8,622 bases of DNA from CAVSWN01 sp046728115 (GTDB lineage Bacteria; Acidobacteriota; Vicinamibacteria; Vicinamibacterales; CAVVIG01), in the NCBI GenBank assembly GCA_046728115.1, contig JBKPDW010000511.1:1-8622 (forward strand), read 5' to 3'. A program made the position numbers and the translations under genes. Under the pieces are notes generated by a model. That model was not told where the DNA came from and did no database searches. It was given only the letters and a program-made list of their open reading frames with translations. This document shows positions 1-6,364 of this stretch, piece after piece (position 1 is the stretch's first letter; every line of letters starts with the position of its first letter).

Positions 1-148
1 CTCCAATGCAAATCGACATATACACATAGGTGGATTTGGTCATTATCGAGTCATCGGGTCATCGGGTCATCGGGTAAATGGGGTAATTGAATTGGTTGAT
101 TGCCATGAAGCAATCCCGTTGCTCGATCACCCAATTGACCCGATTTCG
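1..148. other. Non-coding region downstream of the reductase gene
   Basis: No convincing gene is visible here. The stretch is more AT-rich than the coding DNA around it. It contains a tandem octamer repeat (51-74), related degenerate words up to about 100 (GGGTAAAT, GGGGTAATT), and opposite-orientation words (CACCCAATT and GACCCGAT) at about 127-144. ATCGGGTCA in the repeat block is complementary to TGACCCGAT at 136-144, so a long imperfect stem with a loop of roughly 60 nt can be drawn. Two small overlapping hairpins are possible: GATTGC/GCAATC and AGCAA/TTGCT, at about 95-125. Because the reductase operon ends at 149 on the minus strand, this is where its 3' end should lie, but I see no classical U-tract terminator. 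Confidence 0.5.
51..74. repeat. Tandem octamer repeat, three perfect TCATCGGG units
   Basis: Three exact head-to-tail copies of TCATCGGG occupy 51-58, 59-66 and 67-74. They are followed by decayed versions (TAAATGGGG, TAATTG). It is an 8-bp period, not a codon period, and lies outside any gene. It may be a small intergenic microsatellite or part of a dispersed intergenic repeat. The sequence alone gives no function. Confidence 0.85.
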
Positions 149-1981
149 CTATGCCGAGCATTCCCCTTCCATCACGACGGGAGCGAACTCCTCGGCGTCA
201 CCCAGATCCACGAAGTCCGCAGGCGTCGCGTCGACGGTGTCGAGCCGCTCGAGATCCGCAAGCTCGGACTTGACGATGCCGAGGTCCACACGGCGGAAAA
301 AGGCCGGGGCCGACTCGCCGGGGGCGCGGCGGCGCGCGTAGAGACCGATCAAGCGATCCACGGCCAGCGACAGCCGCCGGGCGGGAATCTTCGCCGCGAG
401 CCGCCCAAACGCAGCACCCTCCTCGGTTGCACCGCCGCCGACCATGACGAAGTACTGCGGCACCGCCCGGGATCCGAGACGTCGCACGCTCCCCTGAAAG
501 CCGATGGTGGCCACATGATGCTGCCCGCACCCGTTCGGACAGCCACTGATCTTGATCCGCGCACCATCAGCCGCCGCCACGAGATCCGGAAGCGAACGCA
601 GATGTTCTTCGAGCAGACGTCCGAGGCCGCGCGACTGCGTGACGGCCAGACGGCAACTCTCGGCACCCGGACAACTGGTCACATCGGCGATGGTACCGGC
701 GCCATCGAGGCCGAGGCCGGCCGCGGCCAGCCGGCGATAGAACTGCCGGAGGTCGGAGACATTCACCCAACGGAACAACAGATCCTGATCGACTGTCACG
801 CGAACGGAACCGTCGCCGTACGTCCGAGCCAGGTCGGCGAGGATGCGCATCTGGGTGCTCGTCAAATCGCCGAGGGGGACCGAGGCCACGCCCATCACGT
901 ACCCGAACTGCTTCTGCGATCGTGTGTTCGTCGTCCGCCAGCGCAGGAACACATCGTCGCCTGCCTGAACCATCGGCACGACATGCGGCGTGACGCCTGG
1001 GCCACTCACACGCTCCACTGCGAGTTGCGAAGCGATGAACCCCGGAGTCGGTGGCGCGTCCTTGATCCAGTCGGGCCTGTCTTCGTCCGGCGGATCGATC
1101 TCGAGCGTCGGCACGTTGCCACGCAGCCGGCACGCCGTGAGCTCGCGCTCGTACTCCTCCCGCCACCTCGTCCATCCAAGCGAGCGAATCAGGAACTTCA
1201 TCCGGTTGCGTTGTTTGTGTTCGTAGTCGCCCAGACGTGCGAAGACGCGCAGCACGGCCTCCGCGACGCGGAAAATTTCCGATGCCGGGAGAAACTCGTG
1301 CAGCACGCCGGCCGACGTGGGAAGAATGGACGTGCCGCCGCCGGCTGTCACACGGAATCCTCGCGCGCCACCATCGCGGGCGATGGCGCGGAACCCGAGG
1401 TCGTTGATGCCGACCATGACGTGATCGATCGCGCACCCTTCAAAGCCAATTTTGAATTTCCGCGGGAGCGTCGAGCTGAGCGGATGGCGCAGCAGGTACC
1501 GCGTCAACGCTTCGGCATACGGCGTCACATCGAACTGCTCGTCCGCAGCCACGCCCGCGTACGGGCACGCAGTGACGTTGCGGACCGAATTGCCGCAGGC
1601 CTCCCGGGTCGTCAGCCCCGCGTCGGCAAGGCGTCGCATGGCGGGTTCGACGTCGTGCAGTTTCACGAAATGAAACTGCACGTTCTGGCGCGTCGTAATG
1701 TGTCCAAACCCGCGTGAATATCGCTCGCCGACATCCGCGAGCGCGTCCAGCTGATCGCTCGAGAGCACACCCTGCGGGATCTTCACGCGCAGCATCTGCG
1801 CATCTTCGGCCTGACGCTGCCCGTAGGTGCCACGCACCAGACGGAATTGCCGCCATTGGTCCGGTGTGATCTCGCCACGCTCGTAGCGTTCGAGCACCGT
1901 CACGAACTCGTCGATGTCGGCCTGACTGGCGAACGACAACCGCGCACGGCCGAACGTTTTGGGATCATCCACCACTGACAT
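149..1981 (-). CDS. Siroheme/[4Fe-4S] nitrite/sulfite reductase
   Basis: This 610-residue protein is a cytoplasmic six-electron reductase of the nitrite/sulfite reductase hemoprotein family (sulfite to sulfide, or nitrite to ammonia). It shows the family's duplicated layout: ferredoxin-like half-domain about 55-125 (GHITTRQNVQFHF at 93-105), siroheme-binding half about 130-290 (LPRKFKIGFEGC), second ferredoxin-like half about 340-420, and second heme half with the cluster ligands. The four cysteines are C437 and C443 (CPGAESC) and C481 and C485 (CPNGC), giving the diagnostic C-X5-C and C-X3-C pairs. There is no flavin domain, so electrons probably come from ferredoxin or a separate partner. 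ATG 1981 is preferred because GGGGG lies 5 nt upstream; the frame stays open further upstream but overlaps cobA. It is last in the operon, 14 nt after cobA. Sequence does not separate sulfite from nitrite use; the Cys-rich leader upstream favours sulfite. Confidence 0.93.
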   Translation of the reverse strand: MSVVDDPKTFGRARLSFASQADIDEFVTVLERYERGEITPDQWRQFRLVRGTYGQRQAEDAQMLRVKIPQGVLSSDQLDALADVGERYSRGFGHITTRQNVQFHFVKLHDVEPAMRRLADAGLTTREACGNSVRNVTACPYAGVAADEQFDVTPYAEALTRYLLRHPLSSTLPRKFKIGFEGCAIDHVMVGINDLGFRAIARDGGARGFRVTAGGGTSILPTSAGVLHEFLPASEIFRVAEAVLRVFARLGDYEHKQRNRMKFLIRSLGWTRWREEYERELTACRLRGNVPTLEIDPPDEDRPDWIKDAPPTPGFIASQLAVERVSGPGVTPHVVPMVQAGDDVFLRWRTTNTRSQKQFGYVMGVASVPLGDLTSTQMRILADLARTYGDGSVRVTVDQDLLFRWVNVSDLRQFYRRLAAAGLGLDGAGTIADVTSCPGAESCRLAVTQSRGLGRLLEEHLRSLPDLVAAADGARIKISGCPNGCGQHHVATIGFQGSVRRLGSRAVPQYFVMVGGGATEEGAAFGRLAAKIPARRLSLAVDRLIGLYARRRAPGESAPAFFRRVDLGIVKSELADLERLDTVDATPADFVDLGDAEEFAPVVMEGECSA

Positions 1982-1995
1982 CGGTACCCCCAGCC

Positions 1996-2751
1996 CTAAG
2001 CCCGGACCCCCGCTCTTACACCTCGAGCTTCCTGCATTCCCACCGCCACGACATCGCCAATCACGATCGTTCCAGCTCCGTTCCGGTCTATGGCCGCACG
2101 ATCGATCGCCAGTTCGTCGAGCGTCCCGCGCCACACCTGCTGATCGGGCGTCCACCCGTCGACGATGATCGCCGCCGGTGTCCCACGTGACCAACCGCGA
2201 TCGATCAACTCGCACGCGATCGTCGAAGACCGTCCCAGCCCCATCAGCACGACCAGCGTGATCCCATTGGGCTCGAGCTGGCCGATGGCCGACGTGAAAG
2301 CGGCGTGTTCGTGACCGGACACGACGAGAAACGCCGACGAGAGACCGCGGTGTGTCACCGGAATTCCCGCTGCAGCAGGCGCAGCAACGGCATTCGTGAC
2401 GCCCGGAACGACATCGAACGAGACGCCCGCCTGTCGCAATGCGAGGGCTTCTTCGCCGCCGCGTCCGAACACGAACGGATCGCCGCCCTTCAGGCGCACG
2501 ACTTGCTTGCCGCGTCGCGCCGATCGAATCATCAGGGCGTTGATGGCGTTCTGTGTCAGCGCATGGCGGCCGGCGCGCTTGCCCACGAAAAAGCGCTGCG
2601 CCTTGCGCGCGTACCGCAGGATGCGTTCGTCCACCAGCGCGTCGTATAGCACGAGGTCTGCGTGTCTCAGTCGGACGATGGCCGTGCGCGTCAGCAATCC
2701 GGGATCACCCGGACCGGCGCCGACCAGCGAGACATGTCCCTTTACGGCCAC
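1996..2751 (-). CDS. cobA: Uroporphyrinogen-III C-methyltransferase (SUMT)
   Basis: This 251-residue enzyme uses two S-adenosylmethionine molecules to methylate uroporphyrinogen III at C2 and C7, giving precorrin-2, the branch point to siroheme and cobalamin. Family motifs are all present: GAGPGDPGLLT at 11-21, GDPFVFGRGGEE at about 90-101 (SAM-binding loop), VPGVTNAVAAPAAAGIPVTH at about 115-134, then VVLMGL and a C-terminal IVIGDVV. It is a stand-alone SUMT of normal length, corresponding to the C-terminal half of E. coli CysG. I chose GTG 2751 because GGAGG sits 4 nt upstream (2756-2760); an ATG at 2775 would lengthen the overlap with the preceding gene and lacks this site. It overlaps the 3' end of the precorrin-2 dehydrogenase gene by 10 nt, which suggests translational coupling. 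Its neighbour, a siroheme enzyme, points to siroheme rather than B12. Confidence 0.95.
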   Translation of the reverse strand: MAVKGHVSLVGAGPGDPGLLTRTAIVRLRHADLVLYDALVDERILRYARKAQRFFVGKRAGRHALTQNAINALMIRSARRGKQVVRLKGGDPFVFGRGGEEALALRQAGVSFDVVPGVTNAVAAPAAAGIPVTHRGLSSAFLVVSGHEHAAFTSAIGQLEPNGITLVVLMGLGRSSTIACELIDRGWSRGTPAAIIVDGWTPDQQVWRGTLDELAIDRAAIDRNGAGTIVIGDVVAVGMQEARGVRAGVRA

Positions 2752-3485
2752 GAATCCTCCGGCGAGTTCAACCACGGAACGGTCCGCTCCGCTGTGACCT
2801 CGGGCTCCCCCACGTTCCGCTCGGGTGCGGCCTCGGCACGTTCTGCGGCACGGCCCGCCCCGCTGTAGGTTCCTGCCTCATCGTGTGGGCGAAGGCGGGA
2901 ACCCTCGCGTTCGGGCCGGGCGCCCCCATAGATCTCGTTGAGCGCCCGCAGGAGCAGCGGCTTTCTTTCGTCCATAGGCACTCCGTTGCGTCGCCAGGCT
3001 GCGCGGACGTTACGCGCCGTGTTCATCCATGAACCGAGCTCGCGCGGCAGCACCGCATCGAGGCCCTCGCGCACGAGCGCAGTCAATGCCGGCGCGTCGC
3101 CGCTCGTCGAAATCGCGATCGTCGCGCCATCACGTCGAACGACGCCGCTCAAAAACGCGCTGGCATTGGGCGGATCGTCCACCGCATTTACAAAGACGTG
3201 CCTGGCTTCGGCCGCTGCCGCAACGGCCTTGTTGACCGACGGCGTTGCCGCGGCGATGACGAACCAGGCGCCGTCCAGATCGGCTGGCTCGAAAGGCCGA
3301 CGAAGCAGCTCGACTCTTGCGCCGGCCTGGTTCTCGATGGCCCGGTTGATCTCGGGAGCGACGACACGCACACGAGCACCTGCGGCCACGAGTTGATCGA
3401 GTTTGCCGGACGCCACGCCGCCACCGCCGACGAGCACCACGGCTCGTCCCGTCAGATTCAAAAAGACCGGCAACAGATCAGGCAT
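2742..3485 (-). CDS. Precorrin-2 dehydrogenase / sirohydrochlorin ferrochelatase-type protein (Met8/CysG N-terminal family)
   Basis: This 247-residue protein should oxidise precorrin-2 to sirohydrochlorin with NAD+ and may insert Fe2+ to give siroheme. Residues 1-45 form the NAD(P)-binding Rossmann start, with LVGGGGVASGKLDQL at 18-32. FVNAVDD at 98-104 carries the family's catalytic aspartate region, followed by STSGDAPAL (126-134), equivalent to the CysG substrate-loop segment. The CysG-like fold accounts for about 190 residues. The remaining residues, about 190-247, are a charged, Ala/Glu/Arg-rich, probably disordered tail ending beside cobA. ATG 3485 was chosen because MPDLLPVF is the normal family N-terminus and GGAG lies 4 nt upstream (3490-3493); an in-frame ATG at 3515 is just after the terminator U-tract and has no ribosome site. 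It is the first structural gene of the operon and lies directly behind the attenuator. Ferrochelatase activity is inferred from family and from the absence of another chelatase here. Confidence 0.9.
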   Translation of the reverse strand: MPDLLPVFLNLTGRAVVLVGGGGVASGKLDQLVAAGARVRVVAPEINRAIENQAGARVELLRRPFEPADLDGAWFVIAAATPSVNKAVAAAAEARHVFVNAVDDPPNASAFLSGVVRRDGATIAISTSGDAPALTALVREGLDAVLPRELGSWMNTARNVRAAWRRNGVPMDERKPLLLRALNEIYGGARPEREGSRLRPHDEAGTYSGAGRAAERAEAAPERNVGEPEVTAERTVPWLNSPEDSWP

Positions 3486-3523
3486 TTCGCTCCGGCAAGG
3501 CCCGCTCCAACGCATAGCGGCCC

Positions 3524-3566
3524 AAAAACAAAAAGGCCCGGGAAGCTTCGTGAGCTCCCGGGCCTT
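3524..3566 (-). terminator. Intrinsic terminator in the leader, probable attenuator
   Basis: Read on the minus strand, the arms AAGGCCCGGGAGCT and AGCTTCCCGGGCCTT form a 14-bp stem with one bulged base and the five-base loop CACGA. TTTTTGTTTTT follows at once (3534-3524). This is a textbook factor-independent terminator. It ends 38 nt before the first gene of the siroheme/reductase operon. The next gene upstream is divergent, so there is no minus-strand gene for it to terminate except the small leader ORF. That placement supports a role as a conditional attenuator. On the plus strand the stem lacks a T-tract. Confidence 0.88.
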
Positions 3567-3590
3567 GGGTCGTCCCCGTCTGCTGAACTA

Positions 3591-3605
3591 GATCACGGTG
3601 TGATC
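3591..3605 (-). promoter_or_regulatory. Leader hairpin at the leader-peptide stop codon
   Basis: GATCAC, loop ACC, GTGATC form a perfect 6-bp hairpin on the minus strand beginning within the leader stop codon. The 5' arm GATCAC can also pair with the GTGATC that forms the leader start codon and next codon (3693-3688), so two mutually exclusive pairings exist. A ribosome finishing the leader would cover this hairpin. Its place in a switching mechanism is inferred. Confidence 0.5.
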
Positions 3606-3693
3606 ATCGGCATGCACGTAGACTCCGTCGGCGCAGGGGCTCTGAAGAGCCCGTGCAACAACCGCAGGTACACATGCAGGCCTGACCGATCAC
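3604..3693 (-). CDS. Cysteine-rich leader peptide (29 aa), putative attenuator peptide
   Basis: A 29-codon ORF (GTG to TGA) lies in the leader of the siroheme/reductase operon. Residues 6-13 read CMCTCGCC, giving five Cys codons (TGC, TGT, TGC, TGT, TGC) in eight; a sixth Cys is residue 28. The downstream half is Arg-rich and unremarkable. A hairpin starts in the Cys13 codon, and an intrinsic terminator follows 37 nt after the stop. By analogy with amino-acid leader peptides, ribosomes would stall at the Cys codons when charged tRNA-Cys is short, favouring readthrough into sulfite-reduction genes. Start choice is open. AAGGAGG is only 3 nt from the GTG, which is short for a Shine-Dalgarno site. 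The promoter candidate would instead start transcription near the GTG, making it leaderless. An in-frame ATG at residue 7 keeps four of the five clustered Cys. A small Cys-rich metal-binding peptide is a less likely alternative. Confidence 0.72.
   Translation of the reverse strand: MIGQACMCTCGCCTGSSEPLRRRSLRACR
3633..3656 (-). promoter_or_regulatory. Hairpin immediately after the Cys codons (1:2 / pause hairpin candidate)
   Basis: On the minus strand the arms GCACGGGCTC and GAGCCCCTGC pair over 10 positions with one C-C mismatch around the tetraloop TTCA. The inner six pairs are perfect. The 5' arm begins inside the codon for Cys13, so a ribosome stalled at Cys12 or Cys13 would cover and melt it. 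This is where a regulatory hairpin is expected in classical amino-acid attenuation. The competing antiterminator pairing is not assigned. Confidence 0.62.
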
Positions 3694-3701
3694 CTGCCTC
3701 C

Positions 3702-3731
3702 TTTTTACCGCCGTTCTGGGTACGACGTCAA
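3702..3731 (-). promoter_or_regulatory. Sigma70-type promoter candidate for the siroheme/reductase operon
   Basis: On the minus strand TTGACG (3731-3726, five of six consensus bases) is followed by an 18-nt spacer and TAAAAA (3707-3702, four of six consensus bases, lacking the final T). A start 7-9 nt after the -10 would fall at about 3695-3693, on or next to the leader GTG. If correct, the AAGGAGG before the GTG is not transcribed and the leader peptide is leaderless. If transcription starts further upstream, AAGGAGG could act as a ribosome site. Confidence 0.45.
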
Positions 3732-3740
3732 GTTTGTCAG

Positions 3741-3746
3741 TAGACT
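3741..3746 (+). promoter_or_regulatory. Possible -10 element of the aminopeptidase gene
   Basis: TAGACT (TANNNT form) ends 5 nt before the ATG at 3752, and no Shine-Dalgarno-like sequence precedes that ATG. The pair suggests transcription starting at or beside the start codon and leaderless translation. No convincing -35 hexamer is seen at the expected distance, so support is weak. Confidence 0.25.
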
Positions 3747-3751
3747 GGGTC

Positions 3752-6358
3752 ATGCGCTTCAGTCCCCTGGCGTTCGTTCTCGCCGCCTTGCCCGTAGCCG
3801 CAGCCGCTCAACGGCTTCCGGTCACCGTCACGCCCGAGCACTACGATCTCGCGTTCGTGGTCGACCTCCAGCACAGCCGTTTCGAAGGAACCGAGACCAT
3901 CCGCGTCCAAGCGGCGCAACCCACGTCCCGCGTCGTGCTCAATGCCCTGGACATCGAGTTTCGCGAGGTCACGATCGGCACCGGGCCGGACGCACAGCGC
4001 GCAACGGTCACGACCGATGCCCAGGCGCAGACCGCCACGCTGGTGGTGCCGAAGCCCATCGAACGCGGGCCGGCGGAGATCCACATCCGCTACGGCGGGA
4101 TCCTGAACGATCAGCTCCGCGGCTTCTACCTGAGCAGAGGACGCAATCGGAATTACGCGGCCACGCAGTTCGAAGCGACCGACGCGCGCCGCGCCTTCCC
4201 CGGCTTCGACGAACCGGCCTTCAAGGCGACGTACGCCGTGACGCTGACGATCGATCGCGGGGACATGGCGATCTCCAACGGCAAGGTGCTGTCCGACACC
4301 CCGGGACCCGCGGCCTCTCGGCACACGATCAAGTTTTCGACCACACCTCGGATGTCCACGTATCTGGTGGCGATGGCGGTCGGCGACTTCCAATGCACGG
4401 TGGGCAGCGCGGAGAACGTTCCGATCCGCATCTGCGCGACGCCGGACAAGAAGCACCTGACGCGGGTCGCGCTCGAATCGGCGCAGCAGATTCTGCGCTT
4501 CTACAACAATTACTTTTCGATCAAGTACCCCTTCAGCAAGCTCGACGTCGTGGCCGTCCCCGATTTTGCGGCCGGCGCTATGGAGAATACCGCAGCGATT
4601 TTCTACCGGGAGACCGATCTGCTGGCGGACAGCAAGACAGCGTCGGTGTCCACCCGCAAGATGGTCGCGTCGGTGCTGGCGCACGAGATGGCGCATCAAT
4701 GGTTCGGCGATCTCGTGACGATGGCGTGGTGGGACGACATCTGGCTGAACGAAGGATTTGCAACCTGGATGGCGAACAAGCCGCTCGAAGCGGCGCGGGC
4801 AGACTGGAATGTCGGCGTGGACGAAGCGGGCGAGAACCAGCGCGCACTCGGTCTCGATTCGCTGAACGCGACGCGCCCGATTCACGCGGATGCGGACACT
4901 CCAGCGCAAATCGACGAAGCGTTCGATCCAATCGCCTACGAAAAGGGCGCCGCGGTTCTCCGCATGATCGAGCACTACATCGGCGCCGACGCCTTCAAGA
5001 AGGGGATCAACGCGTACCTGCAGACGTATCAATACAAGAATGCGACGTCGGAGGACTTCTCCAAGTCGATCGCGTCAGCCTCGGGGAAGCCCGTGGACCG
5101 GATTCTTCCGACGTTCGTGAACCAGCCCGGTGTGCCGCTCGTCGAGGTGTCGGACATCGCGTGCAACGCCGCAAAGACAGAAACACACGCGACGATCGCA
5201 CAAAGCCGCTTTACACTCGATGTGCGGCCGTCCACCACCGGACGCTGGCAGATGCCGATTTGCTTCGCGGCCCGCGGCACTGCCGAGCCGGCGTGCCATC
5301 TGCTGTCCGAGCCGCGCGAGACGGTGACCGTGGCGCACGCCTGCGTTTCCTGGGTCTTTGCAAACGCTGGAGCGCGCGGCTACTACCGCACCCTCTATTC
5401 GCCCGCGGCCCTCCGCGAGATGGCGCCGCATGTTGAGACCGATCTCACGGCACCCGAACGTCTCTCGCTCGTGGATGACGAATGGGCGCTCGTGCGCGCC
5501 GGACGGCACAGCGCAGCCGATTACCTGACGCTCGTCGCCGAGTTTGGACACGAGCACACGAGCGGCATCGTCGACGACATCACGGCGCGTCTCGCCTACC
5601 TCCGCGACTACCTGTCGACGCCGGAATCGGCCGTCAAGCTCGAGGCGTTCCTGCGTGACCTCCTGAGGCCGCTCTATCAGGAGCTGGGGTTCAGTGCGAC
5701 CGGCTCGGAGCCCGATGATCGGCACGCCCTGCGCGCCGGTGTGATCCTGGCGCTCGGCACCACCGGAAACGATCCCGACGTGGCCTCAAAGGCGCGCGCA
5801 GCGCTGGATCGATCGCTCGCCGGCGGCCCTCCGCTGGATCCGGCGACCGCCGACGCGGTGACGGCGGCCGCCGCGGAACATGGTGACGCCAGACTGTTCG
5901 ACGCGCTGGCGGCCGCCACCGACCGCGCCGGTACGCCACCCGACGAGCATTATCGATATCTGAACGCGCTTGCCCGATTCCGCGATACCGCGCTCATCGA
6001 TCGCGGGCTGCAGCGCACGCTGACGTCCGAGCTGCGCAGCCAGGACGCGTCGCTTTATCTCTCACGCTTCTTTCTCAGCAGTCCACAGGCGCGCGTGCGA
6101 GCGTGGGCATTCGTCAAGGAGCACTGGACCGCGCTCGAGCCGAAGATCGCGATTTTTGGCGGCGATACCACATTGGTCCGCGCCGCTGGATCGTTCTGCG
6201 ACGCGAAGTCCAGAGATGACATCAAGGCGTTCTTCGCGGCCCATCCGCTCCCGGGCGCCACGCGCACACTCGATCAAACACTCGAACAGATCGGTAATTG
6301 CATCGCGCTCCGCGCGTCGCAGGCCCCTTCCGTGGAGCGCTGGCTCGCGTCGCGCTGA
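3752..6358 (+). CDS. Secreted M1-family zinc aminopeptidase
   Basis: This 868-residue metalloprotease removes N-terminal amino acids from peptides and is likely exported. Residues 1-19 (MRF, a hydrophobic run, then AAAA before Gln20) look like a signal peptide. The N-terminal beta domain spans about 20-205. The thermolysin-like domain carries the exopeptidase motif GAMEN at 275-279, the zinc site HEMAH at 311-315 with third ligand E334 (HEXXH-X18-E), and the catalytic tyrosine Y396 (FDPIAYEKG). A beta domain around 480-550 ends in GARGYYRTLY. A helical ERAP1-C-like domain fills about 545-865. All key residues are intact and the length is normal for the four-domain M1 group. I chose ATG 3752 because it gives a clean signal peptide; TTG 3734 would add six residues with no benefit. 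The gene is divergent from the siroheme operon. Substrate preference cannot be read from sequence. Confidence 0.93.
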   Translation: MRFSPLAFVLAALPVAAAAQRLPVTVTPEHYDLAFVVDLQHSRFEGTETIRVQAAQPTSRVVLNALDIEFREVTIGTGPDAQRATVTTDAQAQTATLVVPKPIERGPAEIHIRYGGILNDQLRGFYLSRGRNRNYAATQFEATDARRAFPGFDEPAFKATYAVTLTIDRGDMAISNGKVLSDTPGPAASRHTIKFSTTPRMSTYLVAMAVGDFQCTVGSAENVPIRICATPDKKHLTRVALESAQQILRFYNNYFSIKYPFSKLDVVAVPDFAAGAMENTAAIFYRETDLLADSKTASVSTRKMVASVLAHEMAHQWFGDLVTMAWWDDIWLNEGFATWMANKPLEAARADWNVGVDEAGENQRALGLDSLNATRPIHADADTPAQIDEAFDPIAYEKGAAVLRMIEHYIGADAFKKGINAYLQTYQYKNATSEDFSKSIASASGKPVDRILPTFVNQPGVPLVEVSDIACNAAKTETHATIAQSRFTLDVRPSTTGRWQMPICFAARGTAEPACHLLSEPRETVTVAHACVSWVFANAGARGYYRTLYSPAALREMAPHVETDLTAPERLSLVDDEWALVRAGRHSAADYLTLVAEFGHEHTSGIVDDITARLAYLRDYLSTPESAVKLEAFLRDLLRPLYQELGFSATGSEPDDRHALRAGVILALGTTGNDPDVASKARAALDRSLAGGPPLDPATADAVTAAAAEHGDARLFDALAAATDRAGTPPDEHYRYLNALARFRDTALIDRGLQRTLTSELRSQDASLYLSRFFLSSPQARVRAWAFVKEHWTALEPKIAIFGGDTTLVRAAGSFCDAKSRDDIKAFFAAHPLPGATRTLDQTLEQIGNCIALRASQAPSVERWLASR

Positions 6359-6364
6359 CGCATC

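Noticed and set aside
51..74. CRISPR array
   Set aside because: The repeats are 8 bp and directly adjacent, with no spacers.
92..1717. Long plus-strand open frame of 541 codons opposite the reductase
   Set aside because: It mirrors the reductase gene, is His/Arg-rich with no recognisable domain, and is explained by GC-rich codon use on the other strand.
1982..2215. Upstream extension of the reductase to a start at 2215
   Set aside because: The extra 78 residues would overlap most of the cobA 3' end, are Arg-rich without family similarity, and the ATG at 1981 has its own ribosome site.
3486..3515. Earlier start (ATG 3515) for the precorrin-2 dehydrogenase
   Set aside because: It lies 9 nt after the terminator U-tract, lacks a ribosome site and adds residues not typical of the family; ATG 3485 has GGAG upstream.
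3486..3731. Cobalamin, SAM or other known riboswitch in the operon leader
   Set aside because: I could not find the conserved core of a B12 box or a SAM aptamer; the Cys-coding ORF explains the leader better. A covariance-model search would settle it.
3737..5032. Minus-strand open frame of 431 codons opposite the aminopeptidase
   Set aside because: Arg/His-rich antisense shadow; the plus strand encodes an intact M1 protease with all motifs.
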